DNA of 64,000 nucleotides from positions 744,001 to 808,000 of the forward strand of contig JAKFUK010000002.1 in the NCBI GenBank assembly GCA_021732745.1, given 5' to 3'. The translations under genes and the position numbers were made by a program. The notes under the pieces are model-generated. The model saw only the letters and a list, made by a program, of their open reading frames with translations, was not told the DNA's origin and did no database searches. This DNA is from Nevskia sp. (GTDB taxonomy: Bacteria; Pseudomonadota; Gammaproteobacteria; Nevskiales; Nevskiaceae). Each line of letters starts with the position of its first letter. Position 1 is the stretch's first letter. Shown one piece after another: positions 34,405-42,665 of this stretch.

Positions 34405-36953
34405 GGCGCGGGCGCGGGCGCTGCTTCCGGATCGGCCGGCGCAGGCGCAGGCGCAGGCTCCGCAGGCTTTTTCTTCTTGCCGAACAAGGAGTTGAGGCCG
34501 TCCTGCAGCTTCCCCTTGAGCGCCGGATTGCCATCGAGCTGGGTGCCGAGTTTCTTTTCCAGCTGGCTGTCGATCTTGTCGCGCAGCTTGTCGCCCTTGT
34601 CGCCGACCAGCTGGTCGCGCAGCCCCTGGGTGGCCTTCTGGGTCAGTGCGGCCTTCAGGTCCAGCGAATACTTGGGCTGGTCGAAAGTGCCGCTGACCTT
34701 GATCGGGATGACGATGCCGGTCAGGTCCGGCAAATCCTTCCCGCCCTGGCCGCTGGCGGTGTTCACGATGGTCGGCTTGGCGGTGTAGTCGATGGTTTCG
34801 CGCACCAGATCGACCTTGCCGGCACCGTCGACCCGGAACAGCGGGCTCTTGGCGTCGAGCGCATCGGATTGCAGCACGCCGTTGGTGATTTTCGCGGCCG
34901 CACCTAGCTGGGTGAAATCGGTCTGGACCGGCTCGGTATCGTTGAACTGCTGGCCTTTCAGGAAGGCGTCGCCCTTGCGAAGGATCTGGCCCAGATTGAA
35001 GCCCTTGACCGCGCCGTTCAGGAAGCTGAATGACAGATCGCCGTTGAGCGCCTGCTTCAGGGCACCGACAGTCGTGCCGGACGTGGTCACGTCCATCGCG
35101 AAGTTGCCTTCACCGGTCATCGACTCCTTGCCGGTGAAATCGAGCAGCAGGGGTCCGGCGGCAATCGAGGTCAGTTTGAGTGATTCGACATAGCGCGGCG
35201 TCGCCCCGCTGGTGATGCGGGTGGTCGAGGCAATGCTGCCGCCGTAGAGCTGGGCACCGAGGCCGATAGTCTTTTCCTGGCCCTTCAGCGCGTTGATGCG
35301 CAACTGCACGGCGTTCATCGCGACGTTCTTCAATTTGAGCTTGCCGATGTCGACGCTGCCGACCACGTTCAGCGTGTCGAGCACGTCGGACGGCACTTCG
35401 GTCGCGTTGACCGCCGCCTTTTCCTCCGCCGTCAGCGGCGCTTCCTTGACCGGCACGGTCGGCGTCGGCAGGTAGCGATCGGCGTCGATAGTGTCGAGCT
35501 TGAGCGCAAATTCGGCCGCCTTGGACTTGAAGTCGCTGATCGTGGCGTTGCCGGTGAAGGTGCTCTGGTCGAGCTTCATGTTCAGATCGCTGATCCGCGC
35601 GCTGTTGGTCGAAGCGTCGAACTTGAGCCGCAGCGCCAGCGCCTTGAGGGTTTCCGGATCGTGGGTCTCGACCTTGATGTCGAGCAGCTTCATCAGGTCG
35701 CGCGGATTGAAGTTCTTGATCGAGATCGGGCCCATGAAACGCGGCGCATCGGTGTTCAGGCCGCTGCCGTCGAGGCCGAGCATCACTTCAAGTCCAAGAT
35801 CGGCCGCCTTCAGTTCGCCGGTCGCCAGTTTCAGCGTGCCCTTGGAGCCGTCGTAGATCGCATCACCCGTGAAAGTCGCAGCCTGCTTGCCGCCGGGCAG
35901 CGAGGCACCGGTGGCGTTCAAGGCGAGGCTGAGCTTCTCTGCCCGGACCAGCGGCTTGTCGTATTCGGCGGAGACACGCACTGACAGATCGGCATCCGCG
36001 TTCAGATCCTTCATCGCCGCCTTGAGCTTCACCGTCAGCTTTTCGGCCAGCGCGGTCTTGTTCGTGAGATTGGCGGAAACGCTGCCATCGAGCGCCACAT
36101 CGGCCGTGCCGTCGGCGGTCTTGGCCTTGAGCTTCAGGCTCAGCTTGTCGGCCTTGGCGGTCTGCTGCTTCAGGTCGGCCGACAGATCGCCGGACAGGTC
36201 GATGTCCGCCTTCTGATCGGGAAGCGTCGCCAGCAGCTTCAGCACCAATTTCTTCGCGCTGTAGGCCTGCGCTTCAAGGTCGTATTCAACCCGGGTCGAC
36301 AGCTTCACGTCAGCAGTCGCTTTCTGCGCTTCGATGGTGGTGACGAAGGCGAGCGACAGATCGAAGGGATCGCCGGGGCTGATCGAGCCGGTCTCCAGGT
36401 TCAGGCCGGTCACCTTGTAGGCCTGGCCGGACTGCTGATCGCTGTACGACACATCGGCGTTGCGGATATTGATGCCGCCGATGTCGATGGATTTGAGGCC
36501 CGCGCCCTTGCCGACCGGATCTTCGGGCTTGGCGGGGTCTTCCGCGCCGCCCTTGGCGAGATCGTCCCAGTTCGACTTGCCTTCCGCGTCCTTGGCCAGA
36601 TTGGCCTTGAGCCCGCTCAACGAGACTTTGCCAACTACCAGTTCGCGCCTCAGCACCAGCGGCAGCAGGCGCAGGCCGACATCGGCTTCGGCGACTTGCA
36701 GCATCGGCTGATCGCCGAAGCCGGGCGCGTTGCTCAAGGACACGCCCTTCACGTTCGCGCCGAGCACCGGATAGATGCCGAGCTTGATTTCGCCCACGGT
36801 CAGGTCGCGGCCGGTGGCTTTCTTGGCGGCGGCGGTGATCTGCTCGCGGAAATCGTTGGGATCGAAGAACAGCGCGAAGGCACCGACCGCCAGCGCCAAT
36901 ACCAGCAGCAGCGCGCCGACGATGCCGAGAATGATCTTGACGAGCTTGCCCAT
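34401..36953 (-). CDS. AsmA-family protein
   Basis: The 850-residue product has an N-terminal membrane anchor (IILGIVGALLLVLALAVGAF), then LFFDPNDFREQITAAAKKATG, the AsmA N-terminal signature. A long repetitive beta-rich periplasmic body follows with many charged Lys/Asp strands. AsmA-like proteins are thought to bridge the periplasm and move phospholipids to the outer membrane. The C-terminus ends in an Ala/Pro-rich tail. The frame is open upstream, but ATG 36951-36953 with CGGAG upstream begins exactly at the anchor. Confidence 0.9.
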   Translation of the reverse strand: MGKLVKIILGIVGALLLVLALAVGAFALFFDPNDFREQITAAAKKATGRDLTVGEIKLGIYPVLGANVKGVSLSNAPGFGDQPMLQVAEADVGLRLLPLVLRRELVVGKVSLSGLKANLAKDAEGKSNWDDLAKGGAEDPAKPEDPVGKGAGLKSIDIGGINIRNADVSYSDQQSGQAYKVTGLNLETGSISPGDPFDLSLAFVTTIEAQKATADVKLSTRVEYDLEAQAYSAKKLVLKLLATLPDQKADIDLSGDLSADLKQQTAKADKLSLKLKAKTADGTADVALDGSVSANLTNKTALAEKLTVKLKAAMKDLNADADLSVRVSAEYDKPLVRAEKLSLALNATGASLPGGKQAATFTGDAIYDGSKGTLKLATGELKAADLGLEVMLGLDGSGLNTDAPRFMGPISIKNFNPRDLMKLLDIKVETHDPETLKALALRLKFDASTNSARISDLNMKLDQSTFTGNATISDFKSKAAEFALKLDTIDADRYLPTPTVPVKEAPLTAEEKAAVNATEVPSDVLDTLNVVGSVDIGKLKLKNVAMNAVQLRINALKGQEKTIGLGAQLYGGSIASTTRITSGATPRYVESLKLTSIAAGPLLLDFTGKESMTGEGNFAMDVTTSGTTVGALKQALNGDLSFSFLNGAVKGFNLGQILRKGDAFLKGQQFNDTEPVQTDFTQLGAAAKITNGVLQSDALDAKSPLFRVDGAGKVDLVRETIDYTAKPTIVNTASGQGGKDLPDLTGIVIPIKVSGTFDQPKYSLDLKAALTQKATQGLRDQLVGDKGDKLRDKIDSQLEKKLGTQLDGNPALKGKLQDGLNSLFGKKKKPAEPAPAPAPADPEAAPAPAP

Positions 36954-37031
36954 GAGCGACTCCGAAAGCGGGTGAAGAAGGTGCAGGCCTAGTCTATCGA
37001 CGCAAGACCGACCTGCGTTGTTGTCGGACTG

Positions 37032-37086
37032 GGGTCTGTTGACAATCACTTTGGTCGCTGCGACCAAAGTGATTGTCAACAGACCC
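37032..37086. repeat. Perfect 27-bp inverted repeat with 1-nt loop
   Basis: Left arm 37032-37058 (starting GGGTCTGTTGACAATCACTT) and right arm 37060-37086 are exact reverse complements around the single T at 37059. It lies in the 241-nt region between the divergent asmA and M3 peptidase genes, so it is not a terminator between convergent genes. It has no GTAG head and is unlike the REP-type families elsewhere in the window. Confidence 0.9.
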
Positions 37087-37194
37087 TAGACCATCACACC
37101 GGGTCAGGGTTCGGTTTCGCCGCCGACACCGCAGCCCTTGATTTGTCCGGCCCTGCCAATATGACCGTTCCTGAACCCGCAACGCCTGCCTGCC

Positions 37195-39234
37195 ATGACC
37201 AATCCGCTGCTCGCCCCTGTCGCGCCGAACACGCTGCCTGCGTTCTCGGTGATCCTGCCGGAACACGCTGAACCGGCGATCGACGCCGTGCTGGCGGAAA
37301 ACCGCAATGCCCTCGCCACCTTGCTGGTCAGTGAAACCGAGCCGCGCTGGGAAACGCTGATCGAGCCGCAGGAGGATTTCAGCGATCGCCTGAGCCGCGC
37401 CTGGGGGCCGATCCAGCACCTGTTTGGCGTCCATTCGACCGCCGACTGGCGCAAGGCCTTCAATGCCACGCAGCCGAAGATCACCGAGTACGGGCTGGAG
37501 CTGTCACAGAACGAGCCGCTGTATCGCGCCTACGAGCGCCTGGCCGCCAGCCCGGCTGCGGCCTCGTTCTCGCCGACGCGCCGCAAGGTGCTGAGTGACG
37601 CGATCCGCGATTTCAAGCTGTCCGGCATCGCCCTGCCGGAAGATCAGAAGGCCCGCTACAAGACCATTGCCCTGCGCCTGTCGGAGATCCAGACCCGGTT
37701 CGAGGAGAACTTGATGGATGCGGTGCAGGCCTGGTCGAAGCAGGTCACCGACGAATCGTGGCTTGCCGGCATGACCATTGAGGGAAAGGCGCAAGCGGCC
37801 GAGAAAGCCAAGGCCAAGGGGCTCGACGGCTGGCTGCTGACGCTGGATTTCCCGAGCTTCGACGCGGTGATTTCCTACGCCGACAACCGCGATCTGCGCT
37901 TCGAGCTGTACGAGGCCTATGCCACCCGCGCCTCCGAACTCGGCCCGCAGGGCGGGCAGTTCGACAACTCGCCGCTGATGCAGGAAATCATCGCCCTGCG
38001 CGACGAGCAGGCACGACTGCTGGGCTTCAACAACTTCGCCGAATACTCGCTGGCGACCAAGATGGCCGAATCACCTGACGCCGTCGAAAGCTTCCTGCTG
38101 GAGCTGTCAGCCAAGGCGCGGCCGTTCGCGATGGCCGAACTCGAGGAACTGCGCGCCTTTGCGCAAGCCCGCGACGGCATCACCGATCTCGCGCCCTGGG
38201 ACACTGCCTACTACTCCGAGAAGCTCAAGGAACAGAAGCTCGGTTACTCCGAGGAAGAACTGCGTCCGTACTTCCCGGCCCCGCAGGTGATTCGCGGCAT
38301 GTTCGAAGTGGTCGAGCGCATGTACGGCGTGACGATCGAGGAAGCGCCGGGCATCGAAACCTGGCACCGCGATGTCAGCACCTGGCGGCTCGCCGAAGCG
38401 GACGGCAGCGAAATCGGCCTGTTCTACCTCGATCCATTCGCCCGTCAGGACAAGCGCGGCGGGGCCTGGATGGACGAATGCCTGGTCCGCCGCCGCACCG
38501 ACACTGGCTTGCAGCGGCCAGTCGCCTACCTGACCTGCAACTTCACCCCGCCGCTCGGCAATCAACCGGCGCTGCTGACTCACGACGAAGTGCTGACCCT
38601 GTTCCACGAATTCGGTCACGGCTTGCATCATCTCTTGACCCGGGTCGAGGAGGCTTCGGTGTCCGGCATTCGCGGGGTCGCCTGGGATGCGGTGGAGCTG
38701 CCGAGCCAGTTCATGGAGAACTGGGCCTATGACCGCGCCACCCTGAATGGCTTCGCGCGTCACTGGCAGACCGGCGAGGTGATTCCGGATGCGCTGCTCG
38801 CCAAGCTGCAAGCCGGGCGCGGCTTTCAGGCCGGCATGCAGACCCTGCGGCAGATCGAGTTCTCGCTGTTCGACCTGCGTTTGCACCGCGATACGGCCGA
38901 CGGCATCTCGATCCTTGATCGTCTGGCCGCGACCCGAGCCGAAGTCAGCGTGTTCCCGCCGCCGGCCTGGAACCGGATGCCGAATTCCTTCGGCCACATC
39001 TTCGCCGGGGGTTACGCCGCCGGTTACTACAGCTACAAGTGGGCCGAGGTGCTGTCGGCCGATGCCTTTGCGGCCTTCGAGGAATCGGATTTCTCGCCGG
39101 ACACCGGCCGCCGCTTCCGCGACACCGTGCTGGCCAATGGCGGCTCGCAGGACGCGATGGACTTGTTCATCGCCTTCCGCGGCCGCAAGCCGGAAGTCGA
39201 TGCGCTGCTGCGGCATTCCGGGCTGACGGCCTGA
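37195..39234 (+). CDS. prlC: M3-family oligopeptidase A
   Basis: The 679-residue zinc metallopeptidase has the thimet-oligopeptidase motif TLFHEFGHGLHHLLTRVE, with the two zinc histidines and catalytic glutamate. The downstream MENWAYDRATLNGFARHW supplies the third zinc ligand region. The size matches E. coli oligopeptidase A, a cytoplasmic enzyme that degrades short peptides, including signal-peptide fragments. No signal peptide is present. ATG 37195 is the first start after the divergent promoter region. Confidence 0.94.
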   Translation: MTNPLLAPVAPNTLPAFSVILPEHAEPAIDAVLAENRNALATLLVSETEPRWETLIEPQEDFSDRLSRAWGPIQHLFGVHSTADWRKAFNATQPKITEYGLELSQNEPLYRAYERLAASPAAASFSPTRRKVLSDAIRDFKLSGIALPEDQKARYKTIALRLSEIQTRFEENLMDAVQAWSKQVTDESWLAGMTIEGKAQAAEKAKAKGLDGWLLTLDFPSFDAVISYADNRDLRFELYEAYATRASELGPQGGQFDNSPLMQEIIALRDEQARLLGFNNFAEYSLATKMAESPDAVESFLLELSAKARPFAMAELEELRAFAQARDGITDLAPWDTAYYSEKLKEQKLGYSEEELRPYFPAPQVIRGMFEVVERMYGVTIEEAPGIETWHRDVSTWRLAEADGSEIGLFYLDPFARQDKRGGAWMDECLVRRRTDTGLQRPVAYLTCNFTPPLGNQPALLTHDEVLTLFHEFGHGLHHLLTRVEEASVSGIRGVAWDAVELPSQFMENWAYDRATLNGFARHWQTGEVIPDALLAKLQAGRGFQAGMQTLRQIEFSLFDLRLHRDTADGISILDRLAATRAEVSVFPPPAWNRMPNSFGHIFAGGYAAGYYSYKWAEVLSADAFAAFEESDFSPDTGRRFRDTVLANGGSQDAMDLFIAFRGRKPEVDALLRHSGLTA

Positions 39235-39244
39235 TTTCCATCCC

Positions 39245-41032
39245 TCAACGACGCTCGATGCGGGTATCGGTCGGCGGCGCCACCGGCCCGAAGCGCGCCA
39301 GATAGTCGATCAAGGCTTCGCGATCGAGCCCGAAGGCCTGTCGTTCCGTGCCTTCGGTCAGCACCGTGAAACCGTCGCCGCCGTTGGCGAGAAAGCCGTT
39401 GACGTTGACCCGGTACGACTGCGCCGGGTCGATCGTCACGCCGTTCAGGCTGATCGACGCGGCATCGACGCGCTCGCCCACCGGCCGATCGGCGTTCCAC
39501 ACGAAGCGGAAGCCTTTTGAAGGCAGCAGCACCGGGCTGCGGCCCTTCGCGCGCCATTGCTGTTCGAGCAGGGCGTCGATCTGCGCGCCCGTCAGGCTCA
39601 TGGTCACCAGTTCGCTGCCGAACGGCTGCACGCTGTAGACCTGCCCGAAGCTGACGGTGCCGGCGGCGTCCATCGGCTTGAGATCGGCGCGCACGCCGTC
39701 CGGGTTCATGAAGGCGATGTCGGCGCGGGTGTCGGCAGATTTCGCGGCGTAGGCGATCTGCGCGTCGGCGATCACCCGGCCCAGCGGCTGCTCGCCAGCG
39801 CTGTCGACCGTGCGCAGCATCTCGGTGGCGATGCGGCCGACCGGCCGCGCCGCCAGCGGCTGCGCGCGGGCGCGAAAAACCTCGACCAGCGCGGCGATGC
39901 CGGGCTCTGCGGCCAGCGGCGGATACAGCGTCGGCGCGCCATTGCCGGGGCGATCGTTGACCACGGGGAGGATGTCGGCGCTGCTGGCGATGATGTCGCC
40001 TGTGGCCGGATCGAGCGCCAGATCAAGGCTGCCGACAAAGCGGCCGGCGTTGCCGGCGCTGGTCACCAGCAGTTTTTTCGCCGGGTCGCGGCTGGGCAGC
40101 CGGCATTGGTAGGCGCGGTGGGTATGGCCGCTGATCACCACATCGACCGCCGGATCAAGCTGGGCGGCGATGCTGCCGATCTCGCCGCTGAAGCCCGGGC
40201 AGGCGGCGTCGTTGTAGGCGAGTTGCGGGTCGACATAGCCGCCCTCGTGGATCAGCACCACGATCGCTTCGACGCCTTTTGCACGCAACGCGGCGGCTTC
40301 GCGATTGATCGTGACGGCTTCGTCCTCGAAACGCAGTCCCTGGATGCCGTCTCTGGAGACCAGATCCGGCGTTCCTTCCAGAGTCAGGCCGATGAAGCCG
40401 ATCGACAGCCGACGCCCGCCCACCATGAAGCTGCGCACCGCCGAGGCCGGCAGCAGCGGCGCGCCGCTGGCGCTGTCGATGACATTGGCCGCCAGATACT
40501 GGAAGCGCGCGCCGGGAAACGTCCCGCCGATGCAGGTATCGACATCCGCCGTGCCGTCCGGCGCGCAGCCGCCGCGCTGGATGCGCAGCAGCGCGCTGCG
40601 GCCGTCATCGAATTCGTGATTGCCGACTGCGCTGATATCCAGGCCGATGGCGTTGAGTGCTGCGATGGCCGGCTCGTCATGGAACAAGGCGCTTTCCAGC
40701 GGGCTTGCCGAAATCAGGTCACCGGCGGCGACCACCACATTCTGCGGATTCCCGGCCTTGAGCCGGGCGACCGCCGTTGCCAGATAGGCGGCACCACCGA
40801 GCGGCACGCTGACGGTCTGGCCGGCGACCGGCCCTGGCAGCATCGTGGCGCTGTCCGGCGGCAGCAGGTTGCCGTGGAAATCGTTGATCGCGATCAGCCT
40901 GATCTTGACCGCAGTACCGCCCGGGCGTTCTGCTATCGGAGCCTGTGAAGCACAGCCCGCAGCCAGCATCAGGGCTGCGGCGAACAGCAAGCGAGGGCGA
41001 CGATACTGCGTGAGCGGCGGAACTTTGCGCAT
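39245..41032 (-). CDS. 5'-nucleotidase / metallophosphatase lipoprotein (UshA-like)
   Basis: The 595-residue product has a lipobox LMLAAGC (Cys27). The calcineurin-like domain shows IRLIAINDFHGNLLPP, VVAAGDLISASP, AVGNHEFDDG, VVLIHEGG and VVISGHTHRAYQC. The C-terminal 5'-nucleotidase substrate-binding domain has DIAFMNPDGVRADL and RVNVNGFLANGGDGF. Such enzymes hydrolyse nucleotides or related phosphodiesters in the periplasm. I chose ATG 41030-41032, because it starts just before the lipoprotein signal. Confidence 0.9.
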   Translation of the reverse strand: MRKVPPLTQYRRPRLLFAAALMLAAGCASQAPIAERPGGTAVKIRLIAINDFHGNLLPPDSATMLPGPVAGQTVSVPLGGAAYLATAVARLKAGNPQNVVVAAGDLISASPLESALFHDEPAIAALNAIGLDISAVGNHEFDDGRSALLRIQRGGCAPDGTADVDTCIGGTFPGARFQYLAANVIDSASGAPLLPASAVRSFMVGGRRLSIGFIGLTLEGTPDLVSRDGIQGLRFEDEAVTINREAAALRAKGVEAIVVLIHEGGYVDPQLAYNDAACPGFSGEIGSIAAQLDPAVDVVISGHTHRAYQCRLPSRDPAKKLLVTSAGNAGRFVGSLDLALDPATGDIIASSADILPVVNDRPGNGAPTLYPPLAAEPGIAALVEVFRARAQPLAARPVGRIATEMLRTVDSAGEQPLGRVIADAQIAYAAKSADTRADIAFMNPDGVRADLKPMDAAGTVSFGQVYSVQPFGSELVTMSLTGAQIDALLEQQWRAKGRSPVLLPSKGFRFVWNADRPVGERVDAASISLNGVTIDPAQSYRVNVNGFLANGGDGFTVLTEGTERQAFGLDREALIDYLARFGPVAPPTDTRIERR

Positions 41033-41462
41033 TTGTTCTCGGCTACTATTCAATTGTGACAGTCGGTTCCGAAGTGGGAACGGCGGGTCGCAAGCGGTCT
41101 GTTTCATGAGACCGGCGGGCTGCGTTGAAGATCGGGAGGGAGCATAAAGCGACCGCATTGACGGCGCGTGAAAGCCCGATTCGAGTGAGCCCGAAGTTAG
41201 CTATTACATCGCTGGAAGCGTCGAAAGCCGGAATCCGGCAGGTTTCTTGCTCGACGATTGTCACAATTCGGCGAACGACCGGGGTTAAGGGTCGCGCCGA
41301 TAGAAAAACAGTGTGCTGCACGCTGATGCAGCCGCCTTCCGGTCTGCGACCGGTGGCGGCGTCAGTGCTCAGGTCTGGATCGGGGTCAGGATTTCGGCCG
41401 GGCATTTCACCATTTCGTCATCAAGGGCGCGGATCATCCGCAGCCTTTGCCGGGGGCCGTTC
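41033..41462. other. 430-nt region without a recognised gene
   Basis: This stretch lies between the nucleotidase lipoprotein gene (minus) and the first exbD (plus). It contains a 10-nt inverted repeat, AATTGTGACA at 41052-41061 and TGTCACAATT at 41259-41268, about 200 nt apart. Short frames on both strands cross it, but none looks like a known protein. It may hold promoter and leader sequence for the uptake operon. Confidence 0.5.
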
Positions 41463-41870
41463 ATGCGTCATTGGGAACAAGCAAAAAAGCCGAAAGCGCG
41501 CATCGAGATCATTCCAATGATCGACGTGATGATGTTTCTGCTCGTGTTTTTCGTGCTGATCAGCATCAATGTGATTCCGGCGCTCGGCGTCAAGACCCAG
41601 CTTCCGGTGTCCTCGGAAACGCAGGACTTGCAGATCATCATCAAGGCGATCGTCACCATGGGCGGCGGCGGCGAGCTGCAGCTCAACGGTCAGGCCGTCG
41701 CGCTGGAGAACATGGTGGCGGGCATCCGTTCGCTGGAACGCCCCGGTGCCAAGGTCACGATCATCATCAATGGCGACAAGACGGTCGACATGCAGCGCCT
41801 CCTCGACGTGATGGACGCGCTGAAGGGCGGCGGCTTCGAGTCGATGTCGATCGCTGCCAAAAAGAAGTGA
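41463..41870 (+). CDS. exbD: Biopolymer transporter ExbD (first copy)
   Basis: The 135-residue product has the ExbD layout: a short cytoplasmic N-terminus, one membrane helix (IIPMIDVMMFLLVFFVLI) with the proton-carrying Asp21, and a periplasmic domain. It opens the operon exbD-tonB-receptor-exbB, which is followed by a second exbD behind a terminator. ExbB and ExbD use the proton gradient to energise TonB. Confidence 0.92.
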   Translation: MRHWEQAKKPKARIEIIPMIDVMMFLLVFFVLISINVIPALGVKTQLPVSSETQDLQIIIKAIVTMGGGGELQLNGQAVALENMVAGIRSLERPGAKVTIIINGDKTVDMQRLLDVMDALKGGGFESMSIAAKKK

Positions 41871-41886
41871 CCGGCGCCATTCGTGC

Positions 41887-42570
41887 ATGAATGCCATCTA
41901 CCGTCACCGCCACTGGGTAGCCGCCCTCGGCGCGATCGGCCAGCTTCTGCTGGCCTGGATCATCGCCTCGCAGCCGCTGGCACCGCCGCGCGAGCCGATC
42001 GTCAAGGACGAGATCGAGATCGCGCTGGTCGAGCCGCCGCCGGAAGTGCCGCCGCCACCGCCTCCGCCGCCACCCGATACGCCGCCACCCGAGCCGCCGG
42101 CCCCCACGCCGCCGACCCCGACGCCGCCGCGTCCGGCGCAGCCGCTGGTCGACACCCCGGTGCCGGACCCGATTCCGCCAGCGCCGCCGCCGGTACCAAC
42201 GCCCGACCCGCCGCCCGCCACGCCGGACCCGCCGCCACCGCCGCCGCCCGCGCCGCCGGTCAACGTCGGTCTGGAAGCGCAGTACGTCGGTCAGGTTCGC
42301 AGCTATCTGAACTCGACCAAGCGCTACCCCACCGGCCGCGAAGCCAGCCAGCTAAGGCCGAAGGGAACGACGCGGATCTGGTTCGAGCTGAAGCGTAGTG
42401 GCGACCTGGTCGATGCCGGCGTTGACGTGTCCTCGGACTCGATCCTGCTCGACAAGCAGGCGCTGACCACCGTGCGGCGCGCCACCTATCCGCCGTTCCC
42501 GTCCGATGCCTGGCCGGGGCAGCTGAGCCACCGTTTCACTGTCGAACTTGATTTCAAACCGGCCGAATGA
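41887..42570 (+). CDS. tonB: TonB-type energy transducer
   Basis: The 227-residue product has one N-terminal membrane helix (WVAALGAIGQLLLAWIIA) and a long proline-rich spacer (PEVPPPPPPPPPDTPPPEPP and onward to about residue 125). The C-terminal TonB domain has YVGQVRSYLNSTKRYPTGRE and RIWFELKRSGDLVDAGV. It links ExbB/ExbD in the inner membrane to the outer-membrane receptor encoded next. It starts 16 nt after exbD. Confidence 0.9.
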   Translation: MNAIYRHRHWVAALGAIGQLLLAWIIASQPLAPPREPIVKDEIEIALVEPPPEVPPPPPPPPPDTPPPEPPAPTPPTPTPPRPAQPLVDTPVPDPIPPAPPPVPTPDPPPATPDPPPPPPPAPPVNVGLEAQYVGQVRSYLNSTKRYPTGREASQLRPKGTTRIWFELKRSGDLVDAGVDVSSDSILLDKQALTTVRRATYPPFPSDAWPGQLSHRFTVELDFKPAE

Positions 42571-42665
42571 GAGCCGGAACGCCGTAGAAACTGGCTCGCC
42601 GCCATCCGTAAATTGTTGAATATCCTCGAAACATTGCCGTCAATCTTGAAAGCAGGGAGACCACC

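Noticed and set aside
41052..41268. CRP-like sites from TGTGA and TCACA in the 430-nt gap
   Set aside because: The half-sites are about 200 nt apart, not 6 nt; no full site is present.
41380..41400. Third copy of the GGGGTCAGATACAGATT repeat
   Set aside because: Only ATCGGGGTCAGGATTTC matches in part; too diverged to call.
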